From: Robiginitomaculum sp.
GTDB taxonomy: Bacteria; Pseudomonadota; Alphaproteobacteria; Caulobacterales; Maricaulaceae
Assembly: GCA_021647375.1 (NCBI GenBank)
Contig: JAKIUV010000004.1
Span: 1-64,000 of the forward strand
Direction of reading: 5' to 3'
DNA length: 64,000 nt
Positions 46,175 to 53,827 of the stretch are shown in pieces; positions within the stretch are counted from its first letter, which is position 1, and each line of letters begins with the position of its first letter. Below the pieces are notes generated by a model, which had not been told where the DNA came from, did no database searches, and saw only the letters and a program-made list of their open reading frames with translations. The position numbers and the translations under genes were made by a program.

Positions 46175-47191
46175 TTATTTCTTAAGCCCGTGTTTGCGTA
46201 ATAACCCGCGAAATTGATGGTAAGTAAGGCCAAGATATTTGGCTGCATTGCCTTGGTGGTTCCCCGATTGGCTCAAGGCTTCCTTTATTATGGATAGCTC
46301 AAAGGCTTCCGTGCGCTCGGTGAAGTTCTTGCCGACCGTCTGGTTGGATCCGTTGCCCTGCATGGTTTCAGGCGCAGGTATTTTTTGCTCAGATGGTGCG
46401 GTGGACAATTTATTGGCCAGTTGCCACGGCGTATCGAACGGGTCGAGATTGACATTGGCAATGGGTGCGCTTAGCCCGGCTTCGTCGTTCCATGCCCGGC
46501 CTACGGCTCGCTCGACCACGCTTTTCAGTTCCCGAACATTGCCGGGCCAATCGTGGGCGCCCAGAAATTCAATCAGTTCGGCGCTAAATCCCGGGAAGCT
46601 CTCTTCGTCCAATAGTGTGACCATATCGGCGGCAAATTTTTCCGCCATGGGGAGTATATCCCGTCTCCGTACACGTAATGGCGGCAGGGTAATGACATCA
46701 TAGGCCAATAGGGATAGCAGGTTAGCGCTAAACCGCCCCGCCGCGACCTCAAGGCGTAAATCCACTGAACTGGTTGATAATATCCGGACATCAACACTGG
46801 TTTCTTCGTCCTCACCCACAGTTTTGAACGTACCTGTTTCGATCAAGCCCAGTAGTTTTTCTTGCACGAGCCAAGGCATAGCTTCAATATTGTCCAGCAA
46901 CAATGTACCGCCGTCAGCGCTTTCCAAAAGGCTCGTCGACAGTCCAGATGCACCACCGAACAAACGCGTCTCCAAATTTGCGCCGTCCATGGCGGCACAA
47001 TTCACCGCTTGCCAGGTTTGCTCCCAGCGGGTTGATAAAAAATGCAAACGCCCGGCGACGCTGGTTTTGCCTGTACCGGGGTCGCCGACCACCAAAATAG
47101 GCTTATCAATGGCCGCCAAACCGGAAATTGCGTCAAGTGTCACTAGCCAAGCTGGGCTTTGCCCTATGAGGTTTTGCGTTAATTGTGCCAT
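46175..47191 (-). CDS. pspF: PspF-like AAA+ regulator with lost sigma-54 and catalytic motifs
   Basis: A 338-residue protein collinear with E. coli PspF: no receiver domain, an AAA+ domain from residue 10, and a C-terminal Fis helix-turn-helix (about 297-336). Retained are Walker A GDPGTGKT (36-43), Asn64, Trp56 (the PspA contact in E. coli) and WPGNVREL (215-222). The L1 loop that should read GAFTGA is replaced by GASGLSTS, with a net loss of seven residues. Walker B ends DN instead of DE, and the arginine fingers (Arg162 and Arg168 in E. coli) are Ser155 and Leu161. It is divergent from pspA. Its identity is secure, but sigma-54 activation is doubtful. Confidence 0.85.
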   Translation of the reverse strand: MAQLTQNLIGQSPAWLVTLDAISGLAAIDKPILVVGDPGTGKTSVAGRLHFLSTRWEQTWQAVNCAAMDGANLETRLFGGASGLSTSLLESADGGTLLLDNIEAMPWLVQEKLLGLIETGTFKTVGEDEETSVDVRILSTSSVDLRLEVAAGRFSANLLSLLAYDVITLPPLRVRRRDILPMAEKFAADMVTLLDEESFPGFSAELIEFLGAHDWPGNVRELKSVVERAVGRAWNDEAGLSAPIANVNLDPFDTPWQLANKLSTAPSEQKIPAPETMQGNGSNQTVGKNFTERTEAFELSIIKEALSQSGNHQGNAAKYLGLTYHQFRGLLRKHGLKK

Positions 47192-47214
47192 ATTTAGTAT
47201 ATATAGCCAAAATC

Positions 47215-47252
47215 ACATGGTGTAAATAGCTAAAACATGGTGATAAATGCTA
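47215..47252. promoter_or_regulatory. Phased direct repeat, candidate PspF binding sites
   Basis: ACATGGTGTAAATAGCTA (47215-47232) and ACATGGTGATAAATGCTA (47235-47252) are near-identical and 20 bp apart, about two helical turns. They lie between the divergent pspF and psp operons and are the best candidates for the Fis-type HTH of PspF. Confidence 0.5.
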
Positions 47253-47427
47253 TATTGTATTTGGAGTTTTAGGTGAAATAACAAAAAACTCTTATTTTTC
47301 AAAGAGATAAATTTGTCGTGACATTTTCGCAGGGTTTGGCATTGTTTGTTTGTCAGCTACTCACGACGCTCACAAGGCAAGCCAAGGACAGGCAAACCAA
47401 ACGGGCAAGTAGCTAAAGACTGCAATC

Positions 47428-47460
47428 GGCCCCGGCGCTTCCCCCTTCAAAGCCGGGGCC
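47428..47460 (+). promoter_or_regulatory. Strong GC hairpin in the psp operon leader
   Basis: GGCCCCGGC and GCCGGGGCC form a perfect 9-bp stem with a 15-nt loop, 18 bp before the first start codon of the operon. The loop contains CCCCCTT, which could pair with the AAGGAG ribosome binding site just downstream. No T-run follows, so it is not a classical terminator. A translational or processing role is inferred. Confidence 0.55.
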
Positions 47461-47478
47461 ACAAAAAGGAGAGAAACC

Positions 47479-47619
47479 ATGACGTATCGTACACTTGATA
47501 CCGACACAACTTTTACCGAAAGCGTTAGCGCTCCGGTTCGCCACTTACGGGCCAGACGCCGCGCTTTGACGCTGCACCGCCGTTCAAGCCGCGTAAGGTT
47601 GTCCGGCTTCGGCATCTAG
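47479..47619 (+). CDS. Small basic protein (46 aa) at the head of the psp operon
   Basis: An ATG with AAGGAG 6 bp upstream starts a 46-codon frame. The acidic, Thr-rich N-terminus (MTYRTLDTDTTFTESVS) is followed by an Arg-rich stretch (RHLRARRRALTLHRRSSRVR) and ends at a TAG. No family is recognised. Its ribosome binding site, its position after the leader hairpin and the same-strand spacing to the next small ORF (31 bp) support it as a real gene or a leader peptide. Confidence 0.5.
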   Translation: MTYRTLDTDTTFTESVSAPVRHLRARRRALTLHRRSSRVRLSGFGI

Positions 47620-47650
47620 GCCGAACCTAAATCTTTTAAAAGGAAATATC

Positions 47651-47803
47651 ATGACCGACCAAGAATTTGATTTCGAAAGCCGCATAGGAAGCCGCCAAGG
47701 CTATAAAGCAAAGTTCTGGCGCTTCATTAAATATCTCAGCACCCGCCAATTGGAGTGCTGGGGATTTTTCGCCGCCGGTTTTTTAATCGCAACAATTTTC
47801 TAA
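47651..47803 (+). CDS. Small single-pass membrane protein (50 aa) in the psp operon
   Basis: The ATG at 47651 follows AAAAGGAAA. The product has an amphipathic, charged N-terminal half ('FESRIGSRQGYKAKFWRFIK') and a C-terminal hydrophobic helix (WGFFAAGFLIATIF). It ends 42 bp before pspA. Topologically it resembles the small membrane partners found in psp operons (PspD/PspG-like in size only). It may help to anchor PspA or sense membrane stress. No sequence family is recognised. Confidence 0.55.
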   Translation: MTDQEFDFESRIGSRQGYKAKFWRFIKYLSTRQLECWGFFAAGFLIATIF

Positions 47804-47845
47804 TTTAACCCCCAACCAATTACCAACCAACAATAGGAGACTACA

Positions 47846-48550
47846 ATGGGAATTTTTTCAAGAATGGGTGACATCATCAATTCCAACCTGAACTCAATGA
47901 TCGAGAAAGCGGAGAATCCTGAAAAGATTACCCGCCTGATCATCCAAGAAATGGAAGACACTTTGGTCGAGGTTCGCACCTCTGCCGCCCGCAATATTGC
48001 GGAAACCAAAGAGTTAAGCCGCAAGGCCGAGCAATATGAGGTTCGCTCCGCCGAATGGGCCGCAAAAGCCGAATTAGCCCTGACCAAAGGCCGTGAAGAC
48101 TTGGCACGCGGCGCCGTACAGGCCAAACAACAGTCCGAACAATTGGCGGCGGTTGTACGCAAGGAAATTGACATCCTCAACGAATCCGTTGCAAAGGCCG
48201 ATTCTGATTTGGAAAAATTACAGGCCAAGCTGAACGAAGCCAAAGCCAAGCACAAATCTCTGATGATGCGCGGAACCAACGCGTCCAACCAGATCAAAAT
48301 GCGCAAGGTGATGACGTCTAACAAAGTTGACGACGCCCTGGCTCGGTACGAGCGCATGGAGCGTAAAGTCGACGAGCTTGAAGCTCATGTAGAAGCTTTT
48401 GATCTTGGCACAAATGGCCAAAGCCTAGAGAGCCAATTTGCCGCCCTAGAAGCTGACGACGCCGTAGAAGCCGAACTGGCCGCCTTGAAAAAGAACCTCG
48501 GTGGTGCCAACAAGGTGAAATCTGTTAAAAAAGTTGCGGCTAATAAGTAA
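47846..48550 (+). CDS. pspA: Phage shock protein A
   Basis: A 234-residue ESCRT-III-like coiled-coil protein. It begins with the amphipathic helix 'MGIFSRMGDIINSNLNSMIE' and continues 'KITRLIIQEMEDTLVEVRTS'. Further conserved parts are 'WAAKAELALTKGREDLARGA' and 'LNEAKAKHKSLMMRGTNASN'. PspA binds stressed membrane, stabilises it, and in enterobacteria inhibits PspF by binding around Trp56. GGAGA precedes the ATG. It is the third frame of the operon. Confidence 0.96.
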   Translation: MGIFSRMGDIINSNLNSMIEKAENPEKITRLIIQEMEDTLVEVRTSAARNIAETKELSRKAEQYEVRSAEWAAKAELALTKGREDLARGAVQAKQQSEQLAAVVRKEIDILNESVAKADSDLEKLQAKLNEAKAKHKSLMMRGTNASNQIKMRKVMTSNKVDDALARYERMERKVDELEAHVEAFDLGTNGQSLESQFAALEADDAVEAELAALKKNLGGANKVKSVKKVAANK

Positions 48551-48602
48551 TTCTGTCGAATTGCTAAACCTGTAACGTCTAATACATAAAGAGAGAGAAA
48601 TT

Positions 48603-48872
48603 ATGTTTGAACCAGAAATAATGGTTTTCATGATCCCGATTGTCGCGATTGTTTTTGGGATTTCATCAGGAATGTTGAAATCCTATTACAAACACAAAGA
48701 ACGTATGATCGGACATATGAGTGAAGACCAGATGGCGGAATTGGAGCAAATGTCCAAAATCGCCGACATACTTGACCAAAGGGTCAATGTTCTAGAACGC
48801 ATTTTGGACGACGAGGTTCCAAATTGGAGAAGCAACCCACAAAGGAATAACAGTCATGACAAAACAATATAA
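48603..48872 (+). CDS. pspB: Envelope stress response membrane protein PspB
   Basis: An 89-residue protein. The N-terminal TM helix 'EIMVFMIPIVAIVFGISSGM' is followed by 'LKSYYKHKERMIGHMSEDQM' and a leucine-zipper-like helix 'LEQMSKIADILDQRVNVLER' then ILDDEVPNW, the PspB hallmark. With PspC it relays envelope stress to PspA. Its end overlaps pspC by 17 bp. Confidence 0.92.
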   Translation: MFEPEIMVFMIPIVAIVFGISSGMLKSYYKHKERMIGHMSEDQMAELEQMSKIADILDQRVNVLERILDDEVPNWRSNPQRNNSHDKTI

Positions 48873-49335
48873 AAATAAATACGACCGCGCATATGATGCG
48901 GATTGGGAAGGCGATGAAAATGGATATGTTTATTCAGAGCCACACAAACGCTTTCGCCGCAATAAAATTGACGGCGTTGTCGGCGGGGTCTGTGCCGGGA
49001 TTGGCGATTACCTTAATATTGACCCGATCATCGTGCGGATTTTCACCGTGATTTCGTTTTTTGTAACCGGTTTCATTACATTTTGGGTTTATCTCGGATT
49101 TTGGATGTTTACGCCGTCCGACAAACGTGCCCCTTACCGCCGCGAATATCGCCAAGCCCGCAAGGCACGGCGTCGACATAAAGCCAACCCGGCAGAACCG
49201 TTACGCACAACGACAACTTACCGTGATGTGAAAGGCAAATTTCGCTCTTTGGAAACCCGCCTACAAGATTTGGAGAAATCCATTACATCCAGCGAATGGC
49301 AGCTCCGCCGCGATTTCCGCGACCTTGAGGGTTAG
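48856..49335 (+). CDS. pspC: PspC domain protein
   Basis: A 159-residue protein. The PspC domain is 'GVVGGVCAGIGDYLNIDPII' then VRIFTVISFFVTGFI, followed by a second hydrophobic stretch ending FWMFTPSDKRA (about 35-95). A basic linker leads to the coiled coil 'FRSLETRLQDLEKSITSSEW'. In enterobacteria PspC is the inner-membrane partner of PspB that captures PspA during stress. It overlaps pspB by 17 bp. Confidence 0.93.
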   Translation: MTKQYKNKYDRAYDADWEGDENGYVYSEPHKRFRRNKIDGVVGGVCAGIGDYLNIDPIIVRIFTVISFFVTGFITFWVYLGFWMFTPSDKRAPYRREYRQARKARRRHKANPAEPLRTTTTYRDVKGKFRSLETRLQDLEKSITSSEWQLRRDFRDLEG

Positions 49336-49361
49336 GGCAGGGCACTAAAGAACAAGAATGT

Positions 49362-49382
49362 GGGCGGACTTTAAATCCGCCC
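49362..49382 (+). promoter_or_regulatory. Hairpin between pspC and the small secreted protein
   Basis: GGGCGGA and TCCGCCC form a perfect 7-bp stem with a 7-nt loop and no T-run. It may stabilise or process the pspC transcript end. Confidence 0.4.
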
Positions 49383-49424
49383 GAGAATTTACAAAACGAT
49401 TTAACATTACCAGAGGAGGACAGA

Positions 49425-49658
49425 ATGTTTACTAAATTATTTCTAATCAGCGCAATCAGCACAGGCGCACTCGGGACGGGTGTCGCAACAGGTATCACGC
49501 CCACGGGCATTACGCCCACAAGCATGGAATTTGCCGCTGGCCCTATCCGCATTAAAACCGGGAACGGCAAATTTATTACGGCTCATATGGCGGAACATAC
49601 GCCCTTGACCTTAACGGTTAACTTGCAAGGCGAACGCCGCTTGCTGATTAAGTTCTAA
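49425..49658 (+). CDS. Small exported protein (77 aa), unknown
   Basis: A very strong AGAGGAGG site lies before the ATG. The leader MFTKLFLISAISTGALGTGV is signal-like and is followed by a short repeat (TGITPTGITPTS). The mature part has a beta-rich pattern with 'AGPIRIKTGNGKFITAHMAE' and 'LTLTVNLQGERRLLIKF'. No family is recognised. The location between pspC and the DUF2807 genes suggests it belongs to the same envelope-stress group. Confidence 0.6.
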   Translation: MFTKLFLISAISTGALGTGVATGITPTGITPTSMEFAAGPIRIKTGNGKFITAHMAEHTPLTLTVNLQGERRLLIKF

Positions 49659-49696
49659 GTCTTAACGGCTATGCAAATTTAAAAAAATTGGCGTTC

Positions 49697-49710
49697 ACGA
49701 CATTTGTCGT
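49697..49710. promoter_or_regulatory. Palindrome upstream of the first DUF2807 gene
   Basis: ACGACATTTGTCGT has perfect 6-bp arms around TT, 34 bp before the start codon and therefore within the likely promoter. TTTGTCGT also occurs in the psp operon promoter region (47312-47319), next to GACA. Confidence 0.4.
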
Positions 49711-49744
49711 TATAAAGTGAAATGTCATAAACCAAGAGAGAAAA

Positions 49745-50866
49745 ATGCGTACATTTACCAATTTTAAAACCGCCACAATAGGTACGGCCTCCTGTCTGGC
49801 TCTGCTGGCGACGGCTTTATTTAGCAACACCGCCATGAGTAGCCCAACCTGGGCCAAAGATGTGCCGACAGTAACTATTGAGAACTTCATCGGTACAATA
49901 GATGTCCGCACGGGCGATTACGACAAAATTACCGTAACAGATGCAGACGGCGCCCCGGTTGAACTGCGCGGCGCAAATGTAATGATTGACGGCGGAGAAA
50001 CCCTCAACAACACCAATTGCAAAAAATCAAATTCCAGCATCAAAATATCCGTCGGCAATTGGCGGTGGAACAAACGCAAGGGCGGCTATAAAAACCTCGA
50101 AGACTATCCCCATGTAACAATCACTGCACCTGAGAACACGCATTTGGTAATAGACCATGCGATTATATTTGGTGATGTTGGGAATATTGGCTCCGCTGAT
50201 CTGCGCCTGCGTTCGTGCGGCGATCTCGAATTTGCCGATATTGGCGGAAAAATTGATTTAAGCATTTCCGGTTCTGGCGATGTCTCCTTGGGCACTGTAG
50301 GCGCAGGCGATATTGGCATAGCGGGTTCAGGCGATTTTACGGCTCATGATATGGACAGTTTGGAGCTTTCCATAGCTGGGTCAGGCGATGTCAGGATTGC
50401 TGATATTACAGGGCCAGTTCGCGCCTCAATTGCAGGCTCCGGCGACGCAGAGTTTGGGCGTGTCGGCGGTGATTTAAGCTTTCGCAGTGCCGGGTCTGGT
50501 GATTTGAGCGTGGGCAATATTGGCGGTAATGCTACATTAACAACGGGCGGTTCCGGCGATATGGACATTGGCCGCATAGACGGCGATTTAGTGTATACAA
50601 GCGGCGGCAGTGGTGATTTGGACGCTGAATATGTTGGTGGTTCCAAGCTCTCCGCTAAAGTTGGCGGTAGTGGCAGCGCGGAAATAGACGGCGGAAATGT
50701 CACAGATATTTATGCAAGTGTAGGCGGCTCTGGCAGTATCGGCTACGACGGACAAACAACCAATGCCGAACTACACGCAAATGGGAGCGGCTCGATTACG
50801 ATCCGCGAACCATCTGGCCGTCTGCGCAAGGAAAAGCACGGTTCCGGTTCTATCCGCATTAGATAG
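49745..50866 (+). CDS. Exported DUF2807 (GIN/toast-rack-like) protein, copy 1
   Basis: A 373-residue protein with a signal peptide (cleavage near 37, WAK-DV). 'VTIENFIGTIDVRTGDYDKI' starts a beta-solenoid-like domain. From about residue 175 a GSGD/GSGS turn recurs roughly every 19-20 residues (about eleven times, for example ISGSGDVSLG, SIAGSGDVRI, TTGGSGDMDIG and VGGSGSIGYD). This is the DUF2807 repeat. One Cys pair lies in the N-terminal part. Such domains accompany PspC/LiaF systems in many bacteria. An adhesion- or envelope-stress-related periplasmic role is inferred. Confidence 0.85.
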   Translation: MRTFTNFKTATIGTASCLALLATALFSNTAMSSPTWAKDVPTVTIENFIGTIDVRTGDYDKITVTDADGAPVELRGANVMIDGGETLNNTNCKKSNSSIKISVGNWRWNKRKGGYKNLEDYPHVTITAPENTHLVIDHAIIFGDVGNIGSADLRLRSCGDLEFADIGGKIDLSISGSGDVSLGTVGAGDIGIAGSGDFTAHDMDSLELSIAGSGDVRIADITGPVRASIAGSGDAEFGRVGGDLSFRSAGSGDLSVGNIGGNATLTTGGSGDMDIGRIDGDLVYTSGGSGDLDAEYVGGSKLSAKVGGSGSAEIDGGNVTDIYASVGGSGSIGYDGQTTNAELHANGSGSITIREPSGRLRKEKHGSGSIRIR

Positions 50867-50891
50867 CGGCAAAACACAAAGGGAGATAATC

Positions 50892-51869
50892 ATGGGTAAA
50901 TATAAATTATTAAATACCGGACTAGGTCTATCACTGCTTGCAGTATTGGCCATATCAAACCCCGCATTTGCTAACGACGCGCCCGTGCTAAAGATTGAAA
51001 ACTTTATCGGGACAGTCGAAATCGTCACGAGCAATACGGGCAAGATTATTGTCAATGATGCGGACGGCGCTAATGTCATTCGCTCGGGAAGCGATTTAAC
51101 TATCGACGATGATATTTCCGTTCGCTCTTATAATTGTAACTATAAGAAAGACCGCGCGATGATCGGAAAGGGCAAATGGAAATGGAGTTCCGGCGGTAAA
51201 AATTACCGCGATATTCATGAATTTCCGTTGGTGCGAATCTCCGCTCCCGCCAACGTTCACCTGGAAATAGACCGCTCGATTTTATTTGGCACGGTCGGCC
51301 ATATCGGCTCGGGCTATTTGCGCATCGGCTCTTGTGGGGACATGAAATTTGGCGATGTTAATGGCCGTCTCGATTTGTCGGTCTCCGGCTCTGGGGATGT
51401 TGTCATGGGCAGTGCAGGTGTTTCCGATATTAGCGTTTCCGGATCCGGTGATCTCACCGCCAAAAACTTGACGAGTGCCGATATACATGTGTCGGGTAGC
51501 GGTGATCTTAGTCTAGGCGACATTAAAGGTGCCGCAGAGATTGGTTCTAGCGGTGCAGGCGATATTGAAATAGGCAGCATAGGCGGCGGTCTAAGTATTC
51601 ATTCGTCCGGTGCGAGCGACCTAGACATTGATCGCGTAACGGGCGGCGACCTCACCATCCGGGTGAGCGGTAGTAGCGATATTACCATCAAAGACGGTAG
51701 CGTCGAGACTCTGTTCATCAAAGCATCCGGTGCTAGTGATGTGACTTACGCAGGCAACTCCGTAGACGCCGAAGCCCGCGCCAGCGGTGCCAGTGATATT
51801 TATATCAACAATCCATCAGGCAAATTGCGCACAAGCGACAGTGGTGCGGCGGATGTCAATATTAGGTAA
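50892..51869 (+). CDS. Exported DUF2807 (GIN/toast-rack-like) protein, copy 2
   Basis: 325 residues from the ATG at 50892 (GGGAGA 6 bp upstream). An earlier in-frame start would overlap copy 1 by about 100 bp. A signal peptide (cleavage after AFA) precedes 'VLKIENFIGTVEIVTSNTGK' and 'RSILFGTVGHIGSGYLRIGS' then CGDMKFGDVNG, the same skeleton as copy 1. The repeat turns here are GSGD and GASD or GSSD. The gap to copy 1 is 25 bp. They are an old tandem duplication, probably co-transcribed. Confidence 0.85.
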   Translation: MGKYKLLNTGLGLSLLAVLAISNPAFANDAPVLKIENFIGTVEIVTSNTGKIIVNDADGANVIRSGSDLTIDDDISVRSYNCNYKKDRAMIGKGKWKWSSGGKNYRDIHEFPLVRISAPANVHLEIDRSILFGTVGHIGSGYLRIGSCGDMKFGDVNGRLDLSVSGSGDVVMGSAGVSDISVSGSGDLTAKNLTSADIHVSGSGDLSLGDIKGAAEIGSSGAGDIEIGSIGGGLSIHSSGASDLDIDRVTGGDLTIRVSGSSDITIKDGSVETLFIKASGASDVTYAGNSVDAEARASGASDIYINNPSGKLRTSDSGAADVNIR

Positions 51870-51984
51870 TGTACTCATATACGCAAAGAGCGACCCAAAA
51901 ATAGCGTTTAAGAATAACGGCAAGACTAGAATAACGGTAAGACTTATGTCTCTAGCTGGCCCCCATTAACCAGCATGCCGTTAG

Positions 51985-52031
51985 GTGCGCTTCGGAACCA
52001 AGCACTCTCTCGCTTCCGGAGCGCACTTTTT
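51985..52031 (+). terminator. Rho-independent terminator after the DUF2807 pair
   Basis: GTGCGCTTCGGA (51985) pairs with TCCGGAGCGCAC (ending 52026) with one wobble pair, followed by a T-run. It separates the DUF2807 pair from sdhB. The bases before it (51870-51984) contain a short direct repeat AGAATAACGGCAAGACTA / AGAATAACGGTAAGACTT. Confidence 0.8.
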
Positions 52032-52106
52032 AGTTTTAAGGGCATTTGCCTCTTTTAAATTCCGACCAAAGCCCTATAAACAAAACAAATCAGTTGGAGA
52101 GTGATA

Positions 52107-52889
52107 ATGGTTGAACTGGCACTGCCGAAAAATTCTAAAATCGGCAAAGGAAAAGCTTGGCATTTAACAGGTGCGACCGGCCCTACCAAGACGTTCAAAG
52201 TCTACCGCTATAGCCCGGACGACGGCGAAAACCCCACATGGGATAGCTATACGGTCGACTTGGACGAATGTGGCCCTATGGTTTTGGACGCGCTTCTCAA
52301 AATTAAAAGCGACATCGATCCGACACTTGCCTTCAGGCGTTCGTGCCGTGAGGGTGTCTGCGGCTCCTGTGCTATGAATATCGGCGGGCGTAACACACTG
52401 GCCTGCACCAAAGGTATTGACGAATTTAAAGGCGGCACCATCACTATTTCGCCCTTGCCGCATTTGCCAGTGGTGCGCGATTTGGTGCCGGATCTTTCGA
52501 ATTTTTACGCGCAATACGCGTCTATCGAACCCTGGTTGCACACGACTTCCCCGACCCCCGAAAAAGAATGGCGGCAGAGCGAACCAGACCGCGACAAGCT
52601 GGACGGACTTTATGAATGTATATTGTGCGCGTCGTGCTCTACGTCCTGCCCGAGCTATTGGTGGAACGACGATAAATATCTCGGCCCTGCAGTGCTTTTA
52701 CAAGCTTACCGCTGGCTCATTGATAGCCGCGACGAAGCTACGGGTGAACGGCTCGACGAGTTGGAAGACCCGTTTCGCCTCTACCGTTGCCACACAATAA
52801 TGAACTGCACTAATGTTTGCCCCAAAGGCCTAAACCCAGCCAAGGCCATCGCAGAAGTGAAAAAAATGATGGTTGAACGGGTGCTCTAG
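52107..52889 (+). CDS. sdhB: Succinate dehydrogenase iron-sulfur subunit
   Basis: 260 residues from the ATG at 52107, with TTGGAGAG 4-5 bp upstream. A GTG at 52101 is in frame but falls inside that site. The 2Fe-2S motif is [20 protein letters not shown] followed by C. The 4Fe-4S and 3Fe-4S motifs are [16 protein letters not shown] and [17 protein letters not shown]. It passes electrons from SdhA to quinone in complex II. The other sdh genes are not adjacent, which is atypical. Confidence 0.97.
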   Translation: MVELALPKNSKIGKGKAWHLTGATGPTKTFKVYRYSPDDGENPTWDSYTVDLDECGPMVLDALLKIKSDIDPTLAFRRSCREGVCGSCAMNIGGRNTLACTKGIDEFKGGTITISPLPHLPVVRDLVPDLSNFYAQYASIEPWLHTTSPTPEKEWRQSEPDRDKLDGLYECILCASCSTSCPSYWWNDDKYLGPAVLLQAYRWLIDSRDEATGERLDELEDPFRLYRCHTIMNCTNVCPKGLNPAKAIAEVKKMMVERVL

Positions 52890-52960
52890 GGAGCTTCTGA
52901 ATAACTCGGGTTGGATTTTCAGCCATGGAAAAACAGCTCATGAGTTAATCAGAGGCTCCC
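52889..52960. repeat. Inverted repeat element after sdhB, 72 bp
   Basis: The arms GGGAGCTTCTGAATAACTC and GAGTTAATCAGAGGCTCCC are 19 bp each with two mismatches, and they abut the sdhB stop codon. A smaller inner hairpin (TTTTC ... GAAAA) lies at the centre. One arm also occurs alone at 25250-25267. The structure fits a tiny terminal-inverted-repeat element or a repeated transcript-end palindrome. Confidence 0.7.
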
Positions 52961-52979
52961 AAGGTACACAAGCTTAGGG

Positions 52980-53774
52980 TCAAAGCGCCTCAACAATATC
53001 CCGGACCGCCTGTGTGGCCTGGGCTGACCCTTTTGGTAGCGCGCTTGGGTTAATAGGCGCGCCAAAAGTTAACTCTGGTTTAGAGCCTGATTTATTGAAG
53101 AGTTCATGGAACAGGGTAATGTCGCGCAGCTCGTTATTAAGAAGTGCAAATATATAATATATGGCTGAATTACGGGCATTGATGCGCAGGGGAATGATCG
53201 GGACATTGTTTTTACGGGCTGTACTCACGGCGGTCGGGTTCCACGGTTTGTCAACAAGCCCGCCCCAGGTCATTTTAGCCAAAACACCAGACGGAAAAAT
53301 CACCACGGCACGTTCATTGTTCAAGGCAGTTTTGAGGGCTTTTAAGACGGAGCGGGCTTTGGCAGGGCTACGTTTCTCGGAGACCCATTCCACCGGGATT
53401 ATAATGTCAGTGCAGCGCGGTGCAACACGCACAGCATCTGCATTGGCCAGAAACATATGATCGGGGCGTTTTTCTTTGAGCGCATCATATACAAATATGC
53501 CGTCGGCTAGACCGGTCGGATGATTGCAAATTATCATGGTCTTTCCGCTCTTCGGGACATGCTCCAGCCCAGTGATTATAGGCGGTAAGTCCAACATAGC
53601 GCTTACATGGGCGAACGCTTCCCAGCCACTTAAATCCGCCACCGCATCGGCCATGGCGACAGCCTTTTCATAGCCGAGGGCTTTGTACAGTGCTGGGCGT
53701 ATGGTTTGCCACACCCGTTGGCGCTTCATCAGTTTTTGCGCCCGCTCCGTGATTAACTGCTCGATTATATGCAT
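52980..53774 (-). CDS. Lysophospholipid acyltransferase family protein
   Basis: A 264-residue protein with 'ICNHPTGLADGIFVYDALKE' as motif I. This NHPTG form is frequent in an alphaproteobacterial subfamily. 'ERAVVIFPSGVLAKMTWGGL' is motif III, with FPSG in place of FPEG. 'NNVPIIPLRINARNSAIYYI' is motif IV. There is no TM signal. It probably acylates a lysolipid such as an ornithine- or glycerol-type lipid. The specific substrate is unknown. It is convergent with sdhB. Confidence 0.8.
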   Translation of the reverse strand: MHIIEQLITERAQKLMKRQRVWQTIRPALYKALGYEKAVAMADAVADLSGWEAFAHVSAMLDLPPIITGLEHVPKSGKTMIICNHPTGLADGIFVYDALKEKRPDHMFLANADAVRVAPRCTDIIIPVEWVSEKRSPAKARSVLKALKTALNNERAVVIFPSGVLAKMTWGGLVDKPWNPTAVSTARKNNVPIIPLRINARNSAIYYIFALLNNELRDITLFHELFNKSGSKPELTFGAPINPSALPKGSAQATQAVRDIVEAL

Positions 53775-53827
53775 TTAGGTATAGTGTGAATTTGCGCAGG
53801 GCGTGTAAAGCTAAAAAGCAAATGCAG

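Noticed and set aside
47336..47352. Sigma-54 promoter for the psp operon
   Set aside because: TTGGCA looks like a -24, but the -12 position lacks GC, so it was not annotated as a sigma-54 promoter.
50270..50860. Tandem DNA repeats or a CRISPR-like array
   Set aside because: The periodicity is protein-level GSGD repeats within the DUF2807 reading frame, with no constant DNA repeat and spacer structure.
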